NCBI RefSeq assembly: GCF_002910915.1
Contig: NZ_NEUF01000054.1
Span: 1 to 64,000, forward strand
Origin: Streptomyces sp. SM10
Lineage (GTDB): Bacteria; Actinomycetota; Actinomycetes; Streptomycetales; Streptomycetaceae
DNA: 64,000 nucleotides
Direction: 5' to 3'
The position numbers and the translations under genes are program-made. Shown in pieces: positions 17,944 to 27,277 of this stretch (positions are counted from its first letter, which is position 1; the number at the start of each line of letters is the position of its first letter). Under the pieces are notes generated by a model that worked only from the letters and a program-made list of their open reading frames with translations, was not told where the DNA came from and did not search any database.

Positions 17944-19476
17944 TCAGCCGGCGAACCAGCGCTGCGGGCGCGGGTTGAGGTTCTGGTAGATGTGCTTGGA
18001 CTCGCGGTACTCGGCGAGTCCGGTGGGGCCGAGCTCGCGGCCCGTGCCGGACTTGCCGAAGCCGCCCCACTCGGCCTGCGGGAGGTAGGGGTGGTAGTCG
18101 TTGATCCAGACGGTGCCGTGGCGGAGCCGGCCGGCGACGCGCCGGGCGCGGCCCGCGTCGGTGGTCCAGACGGCGCCCGCGAGACCGTAGTCCGTGTCGT
18201 TGGCCAGGGTGACGGCCTCTTCCTCGGTGCGGAAGGTCTCGACGGTGAGGATCGGGCCGAAGGTCTCCTCGCGGACCACCCTCATCTCCCGGTGGCAGCC
18301 GTCCAGGACGGTCGGCCGGTAGAAGTAGCCGGTCGCCGGCCGGATGTCGGTGGGCTCGGGGCGGGCGCCGCCGGAGCGGACGACCGCGCCCTCCTCGCGG
18401 GCGGACGCCACGTACGCCTCGACCTTGGCGAGCTGCTGCGCGGAGACGAGCGGGCCGCACTCGACCCCGTCGACGGTGCCCCGGCCGAGCCGGATCGCGT
18501 CGGCGCGGCGGGCGAGCTCGGTGACGAAGCGCTCCCTGACGGACTCCTCGACGATGAGCCGGGCACCGGCGGAGCAGACCTGGCCGCTGTGGAAGAACGC
18601 GGCGTTCAGCGCCTGGTCGACGGCGGTGTCGAAGCCCTCGTCGGTGGCGCACGCGTCGGCGAACACGACGTTGGGGTTCTTGCCGCCGAGCTCCAGGGCG
18701 ACCTTCTTGACCGACGGCGCCGCGGCCTGGGCGACCTTCGTGCCGCTGGCGAGGCCGCCGGTGAAGGAGACCAGGTCGACGTCCGGGTGTGCCGACAGCC
18801 GGGCGCCGACGGGGTCGCCCGCCCCGGTGACGAGGTTGGCCGCACCGTCGGGGAGTCCGGCCTCGGCGAGCAGCCGGACCAGGTGGACGGTGGAGAGCGG
18901 GGTGACCTCGCTGGGCTTGAGCACGAAGGTGTTGCCCGCGGCGAGGGCCGGGGCGATCTTCCAGCTGGCCTGGAGCAGCGGGTAGTTCCACGGGGCGATC
19001 AGGGCGCAGACGCCGACCGGCTCGTGCACGACGACGCTGTGGACATCGGGGTCGCCCGCGTCGACGACCCGGCCGCCGCTCTCGTTCATGACGAGGTCGG
19101 CGAAGTAGCGGAAGGCGTTGGTGACGTCGTCGACGTCGACGCGCCCCTCCTCCAGGGTCTTGCCGGTGTCGCGGCTCTCGGTGATCGCGATCTCCTCGCG
19201 GTCCCGCTGGAGGAGTCCGGCGACGCGGCGCAGGAGCTCGGCCCGCTCGGCGACGGGCCTGTGGGGCCAGGGGCCGTCGTCGAAGGCGCGGCGCGCGGCG
19301 GCCACGGCCGCGTCGGTGTCCTCGGTACCGCCCTCGGAGACGAGCGCCAGCACGGTGGCGTCGGCGGGGTCGAGGACCTCACGCGTCGCGCCTGATGCCG
19401 CCGCCTGCCAGACACCGTCGATGTGGAGGGTCTCCAGGGCGGCCGGGGAGTGGGCCGACGAGGGGTGAGCCGACAT
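17944..19476 (-). CDS. betB: Betaine-aldehyde dehydrogenase
   Basis: A 510-residue NAD(P)-dependent aldehyde dehydrogenase that completes choline oxidation to glycine betaine. The catalytic glutamate is E262 in LELGGKNPN and the nucleophile is Cys301 in GQVCSAG; the nucleotide-binding loop PWNYPLLQ and SFTGG are intact. I start at 19476 (MSAHPSS) rather than the longer in-frame form, because AGGCAGACC precedes it and the N-terminus then matches the family. First gene of the five-gene bet operon; 78 bp separate it from betA. Confidence 0.92.
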   Translation of the reverse strand: MSAHPSSAHSPAALETLHIDGVWQAAASGATREVLDPADATVLALVSEGGTEDTDAAVAAARRAFDDGPWPHRPVAERAELLRRVAGLLQRDREEIAITESRDTGKTLEEGRVDVDDVTNAFRYFADLVMNESGGRVVDAGDPDVHSVVVHEPVGVCALIAPWNYPLLQASWKIAPALAAGNTFVLKPSEVTPLSTVHLVRLLAEAGLPDGAANLVTGAGDPVGARLSAHPDVDLVSFTGGLASGTKVAQAAAPSVKKVALELGGKNPNVVFADACATDEGFDTAVDQALNAAFFHSGQVCSAGARLIVEESVRERFVTELARRADAIRLGRGTVDGVECGPLVSAQQLAKVEAYVASAREEGAVVRSGGARPEPTDIRPATGYFYRPTVLDGCHREMRVVREETFGPILTVETFRTEEEAVTLANDTDYGLAGAVWTTDAGRARRVAGRLRHGTVWINDYHPYLPQAEWGGFGKSGTGRELGPTGLAEYRESKHIYQNLNPRPQRWFAG

Positions 19477-19680
19477 GTAGTGGTCTGCCTTCCGTGCCTG
19501 AATTGCTCCGCACCGGTCCGGCCGAGCACTGTTCCGAGCCGGTGGACCGGGATGAGGGCACACCAGCAGCCCGGACACCTCTCCGGTCCGGCGGAATGTA
19601 TGCCGAGAAACTCACCCTGGGTGACATGACTCACTGCGGAGCACAGGAACGCAGCCGCGCATAATCGGGCAAAGCGCCCA

Positions 19681-19695
19681 TAAATGGACCATTTA
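19681..19695. promoter_or_regulatory. Perfect palindrome, candidate operator of the bet operon
   Basis: TAAATGG-A-CCATTTA is a perfect 7-bp inverted repeat around one base in an AT-rich island. It lies 205 bp upstream of betB. Only the bet operon reads away from it, since the neighbouring GH31 gene ends toward it. The size suits a TetR, GntR or IclR dimer; no such regulator gene is nearby. Confidence 0.55.
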
Positions 19696-19927
19696 GTTGA
19701 ATGCTGGACGGATTACTGGGGCGTGCGCGCCCCCGGAACGAAGCCGCCGAAGGGCTGCTCCCAGCGCTCGCCGGGCAAGACAGAGGTCACAGCCCCTCCG
19801 CGGACCGGTGGACCCGTATAGACGGTGCCCAGGCCCTCGTCGCAGGAGTACCGGTACAGCGGCGGCCTCGGAATCGCCGCCACGTCGTCCACGCCGGAGG
19901 CGCGCACGGCCCGGCCGTCCGCATGCG

Positions 19928-19963
19928 TGCGGCCCCGGAGAGAGGGCTCTCTGCGGGGCCGCA
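19928..19963 (-). terminator. Terminator hairpin after the GH31/GH3 operon
   Basis: Ten base pairs, one G-G mismatch and five more base pairs close on a 4-base loop. The hairpin begins 25 bases past the stop of the alpha-xylosidase gene at 19988. No T-run follows. Confidence 0.7.
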
Positions 19964-19987
19964 GACCCGCGCCGAGGCGCGGTCCGG

Positions 19988-22255
19988 TCAGGCGACGGTG
20001 ACCGTTCCCGCCCCCTCCCCCGCCGCTCCGGTCTCCTCGACCGTCACCCGGTACGGCCTGTCCGTGCCCTCCGCCGTGACCCGCGCGCCGCCGGCGTCCC
20101 GTACGACACGGAACACCGCCGCCGGAGTACCCGTCAGGTCCGGTACGGTGACCGACCGTTCGCCGGCGCCGGGTCCGAACACCCGGAGGGTGAGACCGTC
20201 GAGCCAGTCACCGTCCGGGCGCTGGTCGTCGGCGCCCCACGGGAGCACGGCCCCGTCCCTGACCAGCAGGGGCAGGCTGTCGAAGCCGTGCGTCTCGTGC
20301 CGCCAGGCGGGCCCGGTGACGCGCTCACCGGTGAACAGGGACGTCCAGGTGCCCTCGGGGACGTAGTACTCGACCTCACCGTCCTCGGTAAAGACCGGGG
20401 CGACCAGCAGGTCCGGGCCGAGCATGTACTGCCGGTCCAGGGTGCGGGAGGCCGGGTCGCCGGGGAACTCCGCGAGCATCGGCCGCATCATCGGGACGCC
20501 CGTACGGTGCGCCTCGGCGGCCACTTGGTAGAGGTAGGGCATGAGCCGGTGCTTCAGCAGGGTGAACTTCCGTGCCACGTCGACGGCTTCCTCGCCGAAC
20601 TCCCACGGCACCCGGTAGGAGACGTTCCCGTGGAGCCTGCTGTGCGAGGAGAGCAGGCCGAAGGCGAGCCAGCGCTTGAAGACCGCGGGATCGGGGGTGC
20701 CCTCGAAGCCGCCGATGTCGTGGCTCCAGAAGCCGAAGCCGGACAGGGACAGGGAGAGACCGCCACGCAGCGACTCGGCCATCGCGGTGAACGAGGCGAA
20801 GCAGTCTCCGCCCCAGTGCACCGGGAACTGCTGGCCGCCGGCCGTCGCGGACCGGGCGAAGAGCACCGCCTCCCCGGCGCCGCGCTCCTTCTCCAGGAGT
20901 TCGAAGACGGTGCGGTTGTAGATCTGCGCGTAGTAGTTGTGCATCCGCTCCGGGTCGGAGCCGTCGTGCCAGACGACGTCGGTGGGGATACGTTCGCCGA
21001 AGTCGGTCTTGAAGCAGTCGACGCCCTGGTCGAGCAGGGCGCGCAGCTTGTCGTCGTACCAGGCGCGGGCGGCCGGGTTGGTGAAGTCGACCAGCGCCAT
21101 CCCGGGCTGCCACAGGTCCCACTGCCAGACGTCGCCGTTGGGTCGCCGCACCAGGTAGCCGTGTTCGGCACCCTCCGCGAACAGCGGCGACTTCTGGGCG
21201 ATGTAGGGGTTGATCCACATGCTGATGCGGAGCCCGCGCTCCTTGAGGCGGGCCAGCATGCCCTCCGGGTCGGGGAAGACCTCGGGGTCCCAGAGGAAGT
21301 CCGACCACTGGTACTCGCGCATCCAGAAGCAGTCGAAGTGGAAGACGCTGAGCGGGATCCCGCGCTCGGCCATGCCGTCGACGAAGGAGGTGACGGTGGC
21401 CTCGTCGTACGAGGTGCAGAAGGAGGTGGTGAGCCAGAGGCCGAACGACCAGGCCGGCGGAAGCGCGGGACGGCCGGTCAGAGCGGTGTAGCGGGACAGG
21501 ACGTCCTTGGGCGTCGGCCCCGCGACGACGTAGTACTCCAGCGTCTGGTCCTCGACGCTGAACTGCACCTGGCCGACGGCCTCGGAGCCGACCTCGAAGG
21601 AGACCTTGCCGGGGTGGTTGACGAAGACGCCGTAGCCGCGCGAGGACAGGTAGAACGGGATGTTCTTGTAGGCCAGCTCACTGCTGGTGCCGCCGTCGGC
21701 CTGCCAGATGTCGACGGTCTGGCCGTTCTTCACGTACGGGGTGAAGCGCTCGCCGAGGCCGTAGACGTTCTCGCCGACCTGCAGGGCGAGTTGGGCGATC
21801 ATGTGGTGGACGCCGTCGGGTGTGGCCGCGAACGCCGTGCCCTTCGGATCCACTCCGGTGAGACGGCGCCCGTCACCGTCGAGGAAGGTGATTCCCCAGG
21901 GCCCGTCGCCGTCCGTGCGCAGCGTCAGCGGCCCACTGGTGAGTTCGGTGGCCGCGCCGTCCCGGCGGGTGCGGGCCGGCGGCGCCGTGGCGTCGCCCGC
22001 CATGATCTCGAAGTCCGGCCCGCGCCGGGCCCTCCCCGCGTGGTGGGTGGTGCGGACGCCGATGACGCCCTCGGCCGGGGAGAAGCATTCGACCGTGATC
22101 AGTGGGGTGTTGAGGGTGTCCCCGCGCGCCGCGACTCGCTTGACCGCGGCGTACGCGGTGAACCGGTCTGCTCCGACCCGCAGGTCGCGGATCTCGGTCG
22201 CGTAGGAGGCGCGGACGCCCTCACGCATGAGCCAGAAGCCGTCGGTGAACTTCAT
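19988..22255 (-). CDS. GH31 alpha-xylosidase (YicI-like)
   Basis: A 755-residue retaining glycosidase that removes alpha-1,6-xylose from the non-reducing end of xyloglucan oligosaccharides. The nucleophile is D418 in CFKTDFGERIP, a wording specific to the YicI/XylS alpha-xylosidase branch, and the acid/base is D484 in HWGGDC. The N-terminal beta-sandwich and the GLGERF motif (166-171) are normal. There is no signal peptide, so it acts in the cytoplasm on imported sugars. The start overlaps the GH3 stop by 4 bases (ATGA), so the two are co-translated. Alpha-glucosidase activity is a less likely alternative. Confidence 0.92.
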   Translation of the reverse strand: MKFTDGFWLMREGVRASYATEIRDLRVGADRFTAYAAVKRVAARGDTLNTPLITVECFSPAEGVIGVRTTHHAGRARRGPDFEIMAGDATAPPARTRRDGAATELTSGPLTLRTDGDGPWGITFLDGDGRRLTGVDPKGTAFAATPDGVHHMIAQLALQVGENVYGLGERFTPYVKNGQTVDIWQADGGTSSELAYKNIPFYLSSRGYGVFVNHPGKVSFEVGSEAVGQVQFSVEDQTLEYYVVAGPTPKDVLSRYTALTGRPALPPAWSFGLWLTTSFCTSYDEATVTSFVDGMAERGIPLSVFHFDCFWMREYQWSDFLWDPEVFPDPEGMLARLKERGLRISMWINPYIAQKSPLFAEGAEHGYLVRRPNGDVWQWDLWQPGMALVDFTNPAARAWYDDKLRALLDQGVDCFKTDFGERIPTDVVWHDGSDPERMHNYYAQIYNRTVFELLEKERGAGEAVLFARSATAGGQQFPVHWGGDCFASFTAMAESLRGGLSLSLSGFGFWSHDIGGFEGTPDPAVFKRWLAFGLLSSHSRLHGNVSYRVPWEFGEEAVDVARKFTLLKHRLMPYLYQVAAEAHRTGVPMMRPMLAEFPGDPASRTLDRQYMLGPDLLVAPVFTEDGEVEYYVPEGTWTSLFTGERVTGPAWRHETHGFDSLPLLVRDGAVLPWGADDQRPDGDWLDGLTLRVFGPGAGERSVTVPDLTGTPAAVFRVVRDAGGARVTAEGTDRPYRVTVEETGAAGEGAGTVTVA

Positions 22256-25191
22256 GAGGACTCCTTGCCGGGGATGACGTCGATGCGGGCGAGGCGCAGA
22301 GGCCCGGAGAGGCCGATCCGCAGATCGTGGACCCCGCGGAGGTGGAGTGCGGCCTCGACGGGGCGGTAGTCGTACGGCCCCCGGTCGCCGGAGAAGAGGG
22401 TGCTCAGACTCTGTCCACCGGCGGTCACGGTGATGCAGCCCTCTCCCGAGACGAGGAAGGCCAGTCCGTCCACGCCCGCTCCGAAGTCACACGCCCGGTA
22501 GACGAGATGCCCCTCGCTCCCGGCGGTGGCGGGCGCGACGACGTCACCCGCCGTCCTGCTGCGGTCGAGGATCACCGTGTCCTTCTGCCGGTCGTAGTCG
22601 GCGGCCTCCAGCCCTCGCCCCACCACCGGCCGGGGCCCCTGCGCCTCCCCCTGGACGACCTCCGTGGCGGTGAGCCGGACGTCGGTGCTCGACGCCCCCA
22701 CGAGGACCTCGTACGCGCCCGGCTCCACGGTCCACCGGCCGTGCGCCACACTCCAGTGGCCCAGCTCCTCGACGGGCACGGTGAATTCGACGTGCTCCGC
22801 CGCTCCGGGTGCGAGGTGCACCCGTCGGTGGCCGACCAGCTTGCGCAGCGGCAGGTCCACGGGTTCGTCGAGACCGCCGAGCAGGCGCCCCAGGCCCTCG
22901 GGGGACGGGCGGGCGGTCCCTTCCGGCCCGGCCCGGCGGACGTACACCTGCGCCACCTCGTCGGCGGCGGTCCCGCCGTCGTTGGTGACGGTCAGCGACA
23001 CCCGCAGGTGTGCCCCGTCCACCTCCGTCCGCAGCGCGGAGTAGGTGAAGTCGGCGTAGGCCAGACCGTGTCCGAACGGGAAGAGCGGGGTGCCGTCGAA
23101 GTAGAGGTACGTCTGCCGCGAACCGATGATGTCGTAGTCGAAGAGGCCGGGCAGGTCGTCGTCGCTCGCGTACCAGGTCTGCGGGAGCCGCCCGGCAGGT
23201 GACACGTCACCGGCGAGGACGCGCGCGAGAGCGGTGCCGGCGGCCTGGCCGCCGTGCGCCGTCCAGAGCAGGGCCGGCAGTGCGTCCGCCGCGTCGACGA
23301 CGGCGTACGGGTAGGCGGAGGACAGCACGAGGACCGTACGCGGGTTGGCGGCGTGCGCGGCGCGCCACAGGCGGTCCTGCTGGGCGGGGAGGGCGAGGGT
23401 CGTGCGGTCCTCGGTCTCGCGGCCGTTGATGTGGGGGTCGTTGCCGGCGACGACGATCACGGTGTCGGCGGCCGCGGCGACCCTGGCGACGGCGTCGGCA
23501 CCGTGTTCGACGGTCTCCAGCTCGAAGACGGTGGCCCCGTCCCCGGAAATCCTTTCGCCTGATTCGGCAACCTTCGCGCCGTCGGCGGCGACAGAGACGT
23601 ACCCACCCGTCCCGATGTGCAGAAGGCGGTGCCCGCCGTCGTGTCCCTCCACCGCCTCCATGCGGAACGTCTCCTGGACGACCCAGCCGCCGGGCTCGTC
23701 CGCGGAGGCCCTGACGTAGCCGTCGTCGGCGACGGAGAGGTACAGCCCGTCGTCGGTCCGCAGGGTGAGGACGCCGTCGCCCCAGTCGACGAGGGCCAGT
23801 TCGGTCGCCTCCTCGCCGCGGGTCAGCGGGGGGAGGTCGGTGCGGCCTGCGAGGAGGGCGGGATCGAGGGTGCCCTCGGCGCCCCGGGCCTCGCCGTCCG
23901 TCGCCCCGCCGGCCGCGGGCACCTGGAGCCAGCCGTCGGAGGTCTTCAGCCGGATCCGGTCCACGCCCTCCGCGTGGAGGACGTTCTCGGCGCCGTACCG
24001 TTCGCGGATTCCGTCGAGCGGGGTGGAGCGGTGCATGAGCATGCCGCTGTACCAGTCGAGCTTGCAGACGTCACCGAGAAGTCCGACCACGGCGACGGTG
24101 CGGCCCGGCTTCGGCTCCAGAGGCAGCAGGCCGCCGTTCTTCAGCAGGACGACGGCCTGCTCCGCGGCCTCCAGGGCGAGCGCGCGGTGCTCCTCGGTGT
24201 CCAGGGCGTCCACCCCCGCGTACGGATCGAGCTCCGGGTCGAACTCACCGAGCGCGAGGCGCATGGCGAGCAGCCGGCGGACCGCGGTGTCGATGTCGCT
24301 CTCGTCGACGAGGCCCTTGGCGAGCGCGTCGCGGATGCGGCCGGTCATGACGGTGGAGTCGGTGCCGTGGTCGGTGAAGCTGTCGACGCCCGCCTTCAGG
24401 GAGGCGGCGGTGGCCTCCTCGTGGGTGTCGAAGTAGTGCTCGGAGTCGACCAGGTTGGAGGGCGCGCCCGCGTCCGAGCAGACGACGAGCGGCTGGTCGG
24501 TCCAGCTCCGCAGGTGCTCACCCATGAGCGGGGAGACGTGGTTGGGGCGGCCGTTGACCAGGTTGTAGGCGGGCATGACCCCGGCCACCGCTCCGGCGCG
24601 CACGGCATCGCGGAAGGCGCGCAGATCGTATTCGTGAAGGACGCGCGGCCGGACCGAGGAGGACGCGGTGTCGCGGTCGGTCTCGTTGTTGTGCGCGAGC
24701 CAGTGCTTGAGCACCGGAGCGGTACGCCAGTATCGGGGGTCGTCGCCGCGCAGTCCCCGGGTGTAGGCGACGGCGATGGCGGAGGTCAGCGCCGGGTCCT
24801 CGGAGTACCCCTCCTCACCGCGGCCCCACAGCGGGTGGCGCAGCAGATTCACCGTCGGCGCCCACACGTTGAGCCCGACACGGTCGTCCTGGGCGCGCTT
24901 GGCCCGTACCTCGTCGCCCACGGCCTCACCGACCCTGCGGACCAGGTCGTCGTTCCAGGTGGCGCCGAGGCCGACGGCCTGGGGGAAGACGGTGGCGGGT
25001 CCCATCCAGGCGACCCCGTGAAGGGCCTCCTGCCCGGTGCGGAACGCACCGACGCCCAACCGCTGGACCGCGGGGGCGAACTGATGCAGCATCGCGATCC
25101 GCTCGTCGAGCGTAAGCCGCCCGAGCAGGTCGTCGGCGCGCCGGGAGAAGGACAGCTGCGGGTCGCGGAAGGGAAGCGGAAGGTCCGTCAC
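22252..25191 (-). CDS. GH3 beta-glucosidase with internal beta-trefoil-like insert and C-terminal CBM-like domain
   Basis: A 979-residue GH3 enzyme expected to remove beta-glucose from unbranched ends of xyloglucan oligosaccharides after the alpha-xylosidase has acted. The nucleophile is D240 in VVCSDAG, and KHWLAHNNETDR (162-173) gives the usual Lys-His substrate contacts. The alpha/beta sandwich begins near 345 (AVVLLKNGGLLPL) but is interrupted by about 150 residues (410-560) with fascin-like beta-trefoil repeats (YLSVADDGYVRA, YVSVAADGAKVA). It resumes at VIVVAGNDPHINGRETEDR. A fibronectin-III-like domain (about 700-825) and a C-terminal carbohydrate-binding-like domain (about 840-979) follow. 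No signal peptide. Beta-xylosidase activity is the main alternative. Confidence 0.9.
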   Translation of the reverse strand: MTDLPLPFRDPQLSFSRRADDLLGRLTLDERIAMLHQFAPAVQRLGVGAFRTGQEALHGVAWMGPATVFPQAVGLGATWNDDLVRRVGEAVGDEVRAKRAQDDRVGLNVWAPTVNLLRHPLWGRGEEGYSEDPALTSAIAVAYTRGLRGDDPRYWRTAPVLKHWLAHNNETDRDTASSSVRPRVLHEYDLRAFRDAVRAGAVAGVMPAYNLVNGRPNHVSPLMGEHLRSWTDQPLVVCSDAGAPSNLVDSEHYFDTHEEATAASLKAGVDSFTDHGTDSTVMTGRIRDALAKGLVDESDIDTAVRRLLAMRLALGEFDPELDPYAGVDALDTEEHRALALEAAEQAVVLLKNGGLLPLEPKPGRTVAVVGLLGDVCKLDWYSGMLMHRSTPLDGIRERYGAENVLHAEGVDRIRLKTSDGWLQVPAAGGATDGEARGAEGTLDPALLAGRTDLPPLTRGEEATELALVDWGDGVLTLRTDDGLYLSVADDGYVRASADEPGGWVVQETFRMEAVEGHDGGHRLLHIGTGGYVSVAADGAKVAESGERISGDGATVFELETVEHGADAVARVAAAADTVIVVAGNDPHINGRETEDRTTLALPAQQDRLWRAAHAANPRTVLVLSSAYPYAVVDAADALPALLWTAHGGQAAGTALARVLAGDVSPAGRLPQTWYASDDDLPGLFDYDIIGSRQTYLYFDGTPLFPFGHGLAYADFTYSALRTEVDGAHLRVSLTVTNDGGTAADEVAQVYVRRAGPEGTARPSPEGLGRLLGGLDEPVDLPLRKLVGHRRVHLAPGAAEHVEFTVPVEELGHWSVAHGRWTVEPGAYEVLVGASSTDVRLTATEVVQGEAQGPRPVVGRGLEAADYDRQKDTVILDRSRTAGDVVAPATAGSEGHLVYRACDFGAGVDGLAFLVSGEGCITVTAGGQSLSTLFSGDRGPYDYRPVEAALHLRGVHDLRIGLSGPLRLARIDVIPGKESS

Positions 25192-25270
25192 GTGCGGGTC
25201 CCCTTGGAGAGGTGGGAGGTTTTCCGGTCTACGAGCATCGAAGAGGCCTTCGACGTGAGGAGAAGATCTT

Positions 25271-25284
25271 TCGAAGCGCTTCGA
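25271..25284. promoter_or_regulatory. LacI-family operator, GH3/GH31 side
   Basis: TCGAAGCGCTTCGA is a perfect 14-bp palindrome placed directly downstream of the minus-strand -10 element. A looser copy with the same arms and a 4-base centre (TCGAAG-N4-CTTCGA) lies at 25238-25253 in the 5' leader. The identical 14-mer recurs at 25452 and 37751. A central CG flanked by inverted arms is the normal form of LacI-family operators. Confidence 0.85.
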
Positions 25285-25313
25285 TGCTCTGCGGCCAACC
25301 CCGCAGGTGTCAA
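25284..25313 (-). promoter_or_regulatory. Promoter of the GH3-GH31 operon
   Basis: On the minus strand TTGACA (25313-25308), an 18-base spacer and GAGCAT (25289-25284) run into the operator at 25284-25271. The transcript would start inside or just past the operator, about 95 bases before the GH3 start codon. The -10 is weak, the -35 is consensus. Confidence 0.55.
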
Positions 25314-25412
25314 GGGTGCTACCGCCCCAAAGAGGCTCTTACGGACGTATCAATGCCGTGTCGCACCAGGAAGCGGTTCGGAAACAGGTCGGAGGAATAT
25401 CGAAACGAACTC

Positions 25413-25441
25413 TTGTGTGGTCGGGACCCTTCACTTAATCT
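25413..25441 (+). promoter_or_regulatory. Promoter of the importer/glycosidase operon
   Basis: TTGTGT (25413-25418), a 17-base spacer and TAATCT (25436-25441) resemble a housekeeping promoter. Transcription would start near 25448, just before the operator at 25452-25465, leaving a leader of about 155 bases before the binding-protein start at 25603. Confidence 0.6.
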
Positions 25442-25451
25442 CGCTGCAACA

Positions 25452-25465
25452 TCGAAGCGCTTCGA
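25452..25465. promoter_or_regulatory. LacI-family operator, importer side
   Basis: A second exact TCGAAGCGCTTCGA, 181 bp centre to centre from the copy at 25271. It sits immediately downstream of the plus-strand promoter, so bound repressor would block the start of the operon that runs through the GH12 gene. Confidence 0.85.
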
Positions 25466-25602
25466 CGAGGCAGCCCGTTGACCGCTTCAGCTCAGCCGGC
25501 GCACCGCCGTCGGCTCGGCCGGTAACGCCCCTACCTCAGACACAGGGCCGAGCGGCAGTCGCCGCCGCGGGCCGTCCTGTTGCACCACGAAGGGTTGACG
25601 CA

Positions 25603-27276
25603 ATGACGCCGAACTCCCCCTCCGCCCCCAGCCGGAGACGATTCCTCGCCTCCTCCGTGGTCGTCGCGGCAGCCGTGGGCGGCGGGATGCCGCTCCTCGC
25701 CGCCTGCGGCGGTGGTTCCGGCGGTTCGAAGAACGAGGGCACGACCACGGGCAAGAAGCTGAAGGACGTCCTTCCGACCTTCGTGCCCTCCAAGGCGGTC
25801 ACCGGGGACATCCCCGCCAAGAACGGCTCCGCGGTCGGATTCACCACCGCGCTCCCGGTCGACCAACTGGCGGTGTCGGTCCCGAAGAAGCTCGGCAAGG
25901 GCAGCGAGCTGAGCATCATGGCGCCGCTTTGGGGCACCTCGCCTGGCGCGGGTAACCCGTACTGGACCGCGATGGACGAGGCGGTCGGCGTCGAGGTCAA
26001 GTGGCAGAACCAGGACGGCAACGTCTACGGCCAGAAGCTCGGCGCGGTGCTCGCGTCCAGCAGCATCCCGGACGCCGTGGTCGTCCCCGGCTGGGAGCTG
26101 GGCGGCAAGATACCGAGCGCCATCGCCAACAAGTTCGCCGACCTCGGCCCCTACCTCTCGGGCGACAAGGTCAAGGACTACCCGAACCTCGCTGCCATCC
26201 CCACGGGTGCCTGGCAGCGCGGGGTCTTCGCCGGGAAGCTGCGCGGCCTGCCCATGCCCGCCGAGTCGACGCCCAACATCACCCCCTTCTACCGCGCGGA
26301 CATCTTCGAGGAGAAGGGCTACGAGGTCCCGACCACCACGCAGGAGTTCTACGACCTCTGCAAGGAGATCAACGCCCCCAAGAGCAAGGTGTGGGCGTGC
26401 AGCGACATGACGTGGTCGTCGTTCGTCTTCTTCGGGGTGCTGCCGGAGAAGCCGTACTACTGGCAGCTCGTCGACGGCAAGCTGGTCAACCGCTACGAGA
26501 CCCAGGAGTACCTCGAGGCGCTGGAGTGGTCGCGCTCGCTGTACTCGGCGGGCTTCGTGCACCCGGACGCCAAGGCGGAGACGGGTGACATGCGCACCAC
26601 CTTCTCCTCCGGCAACGTCCTCATGTACAACGCGGACATCTCCGACTGGTACGCGGCGACCACGGTCCAGAGGCTGGACAAGCCGGAGTTCCGGATGGGC
26701 GCGATGGACTTCTTCGCCCACGACGGCGGCGACCCGGTGATCTACGAGGCCGCGCCCTCCAACATCTGGTGCTTCGTCAACAAGAACGCGGACAAGAAGA
26801 CGATCGAGGACATCCTCGCCCTCGCCAACTTCACCGCCGCCCCGTACGGCACCAAGGAGCAGCGCCTGAAGGCGTACGGCATCGAGGGCACCCACCACAC
26901 TCTCAAGGACGGCGTCCTCGTCAAGACGGAGAAGGGCAACAACCAGGTCTTCGCGACGTACGAGTACATCGCGACCTCGGCTCCCTTCCGTGCCTACCCC
27001 GACCACCCGGACGTGGTGAAGGGCGTCATCGAGTGGCAGCAGCGTCAGGGCGCGCATCTGAGGAAGCCGCTCTTCCACGGCATGCAGATCCAGGAGCCCA
27101 CCCGCTACACCCAGCTCAACGCGCAGTTCGAGGACCTGGAGAAGGACATCGTGCGCGGCCGCAAGAAGGTGAGCGACATGCAGCAGGCGGTCTCCGACTG
27201 GAAGACCAGGGGCGGCGACAGCCTTCGCGACTGGTACGAGAAGCTGCTCGACGAGACCGGTGAGTCGGCCTCCTGA
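25603..27276 (+). CDS. Sugar ABC transporter substrate-binding lipoprotein, probable xyloglucan oligosaccharides
   Basis: A 557-residue extracellular binding protein of the large LplA-type family used for oligosaccharides. The N-terminus has a twin-arginine motif (SRRRFLASS) and a lipobox LLAAC with Cys35, so it is a Tat-exported lipoprotein. Length above 500 residues is usual for binders of long or branched oligosaccharides. Start 25603 is the only ATG giving a complete signal peptide. It heads an operon with two permeases, GH74, GH42, GH95-like and GH12 genes, which is the reason for proposing xyloglucan oligosaccharides as ligand. Ligand identity is inferred. Confidence 0.9.
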   Translation: MTPNSPSAPSRRRFLASSVVVAAAVGGGMPLLAACGGGSGGSKNEGTTTGKKLKDVLPTFVPSKAVTGDIPAKNGSAVGFTTALPVDQLAVSVPKKLGKGSELSIMAPLWGTSPGAGNPYWTAMDEAVGVEVKWQNQDGNVYGQKLGAVLASSSIPDAVVVPGWELGGKIPSAIANKFADLGPYLSGDKVKDYPNLAAIPTGAWQRGVFAGKLRGLPMPAESTPNITPFYRADIFEEKGYEVPTTTQEFYDLCKEINAPKSKVWACSDMTWSSFVFFGVLPEKPYYWQLVDGKLVNRYETQEYLEALEWSRSLYSAGFVHPDAKAETGDMRTTFSSGNVLMYNADISDWYAATTVQRLDKPEFRMGAMDFFAHDGGDPVIYEAAPSNIWCFVNKNADKKTIEDILALANFTAAPYGTKEQRLKAYGIEGTHHTLKDGVLVKTEKGNNQVFATYEYIATSAPFRAYPDHPDVVKGVIEWQQRQGAHLRKPLFHGMQIQEPTRYTQLNAQFEDLEKDIVRGRKKVSDMQQAVSDWKTRGGDSLRDWYEKLLDETGESAS

Positions 27277-27277
27277 C

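Larger units (their letters stand above)
19477..19987. other. Gap holding the bet operon promoter region and the GH31 terminator
   Basis: 511 bp. It contains a perfect palindrome at 19681-19695 and a strong hairpin at 19928-19963, both annotated separately. A 64-codon minus-strand frame (19713-19907) starts with GTG and has no recognisable family or ribosome-binding site, so it is not called as a gene. No clear -35/-10 pair for betB could be chosen with confidence. Confidence 0.5.

Noticed and set aside
19713..19907. 64-codon minus-strand frame in the bet/GH31 gap
   Set aside because: GTG start without ribosome-binding site and no recognisable domain; kept only as a note.
25238..25253. TCGAAG-N4-CTTCGA as a full extra operator
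   Set aside because: The spacing differs by 2 bp from the exact 14-mers, so binding is doubtful; noted as a possible auxiliary site.
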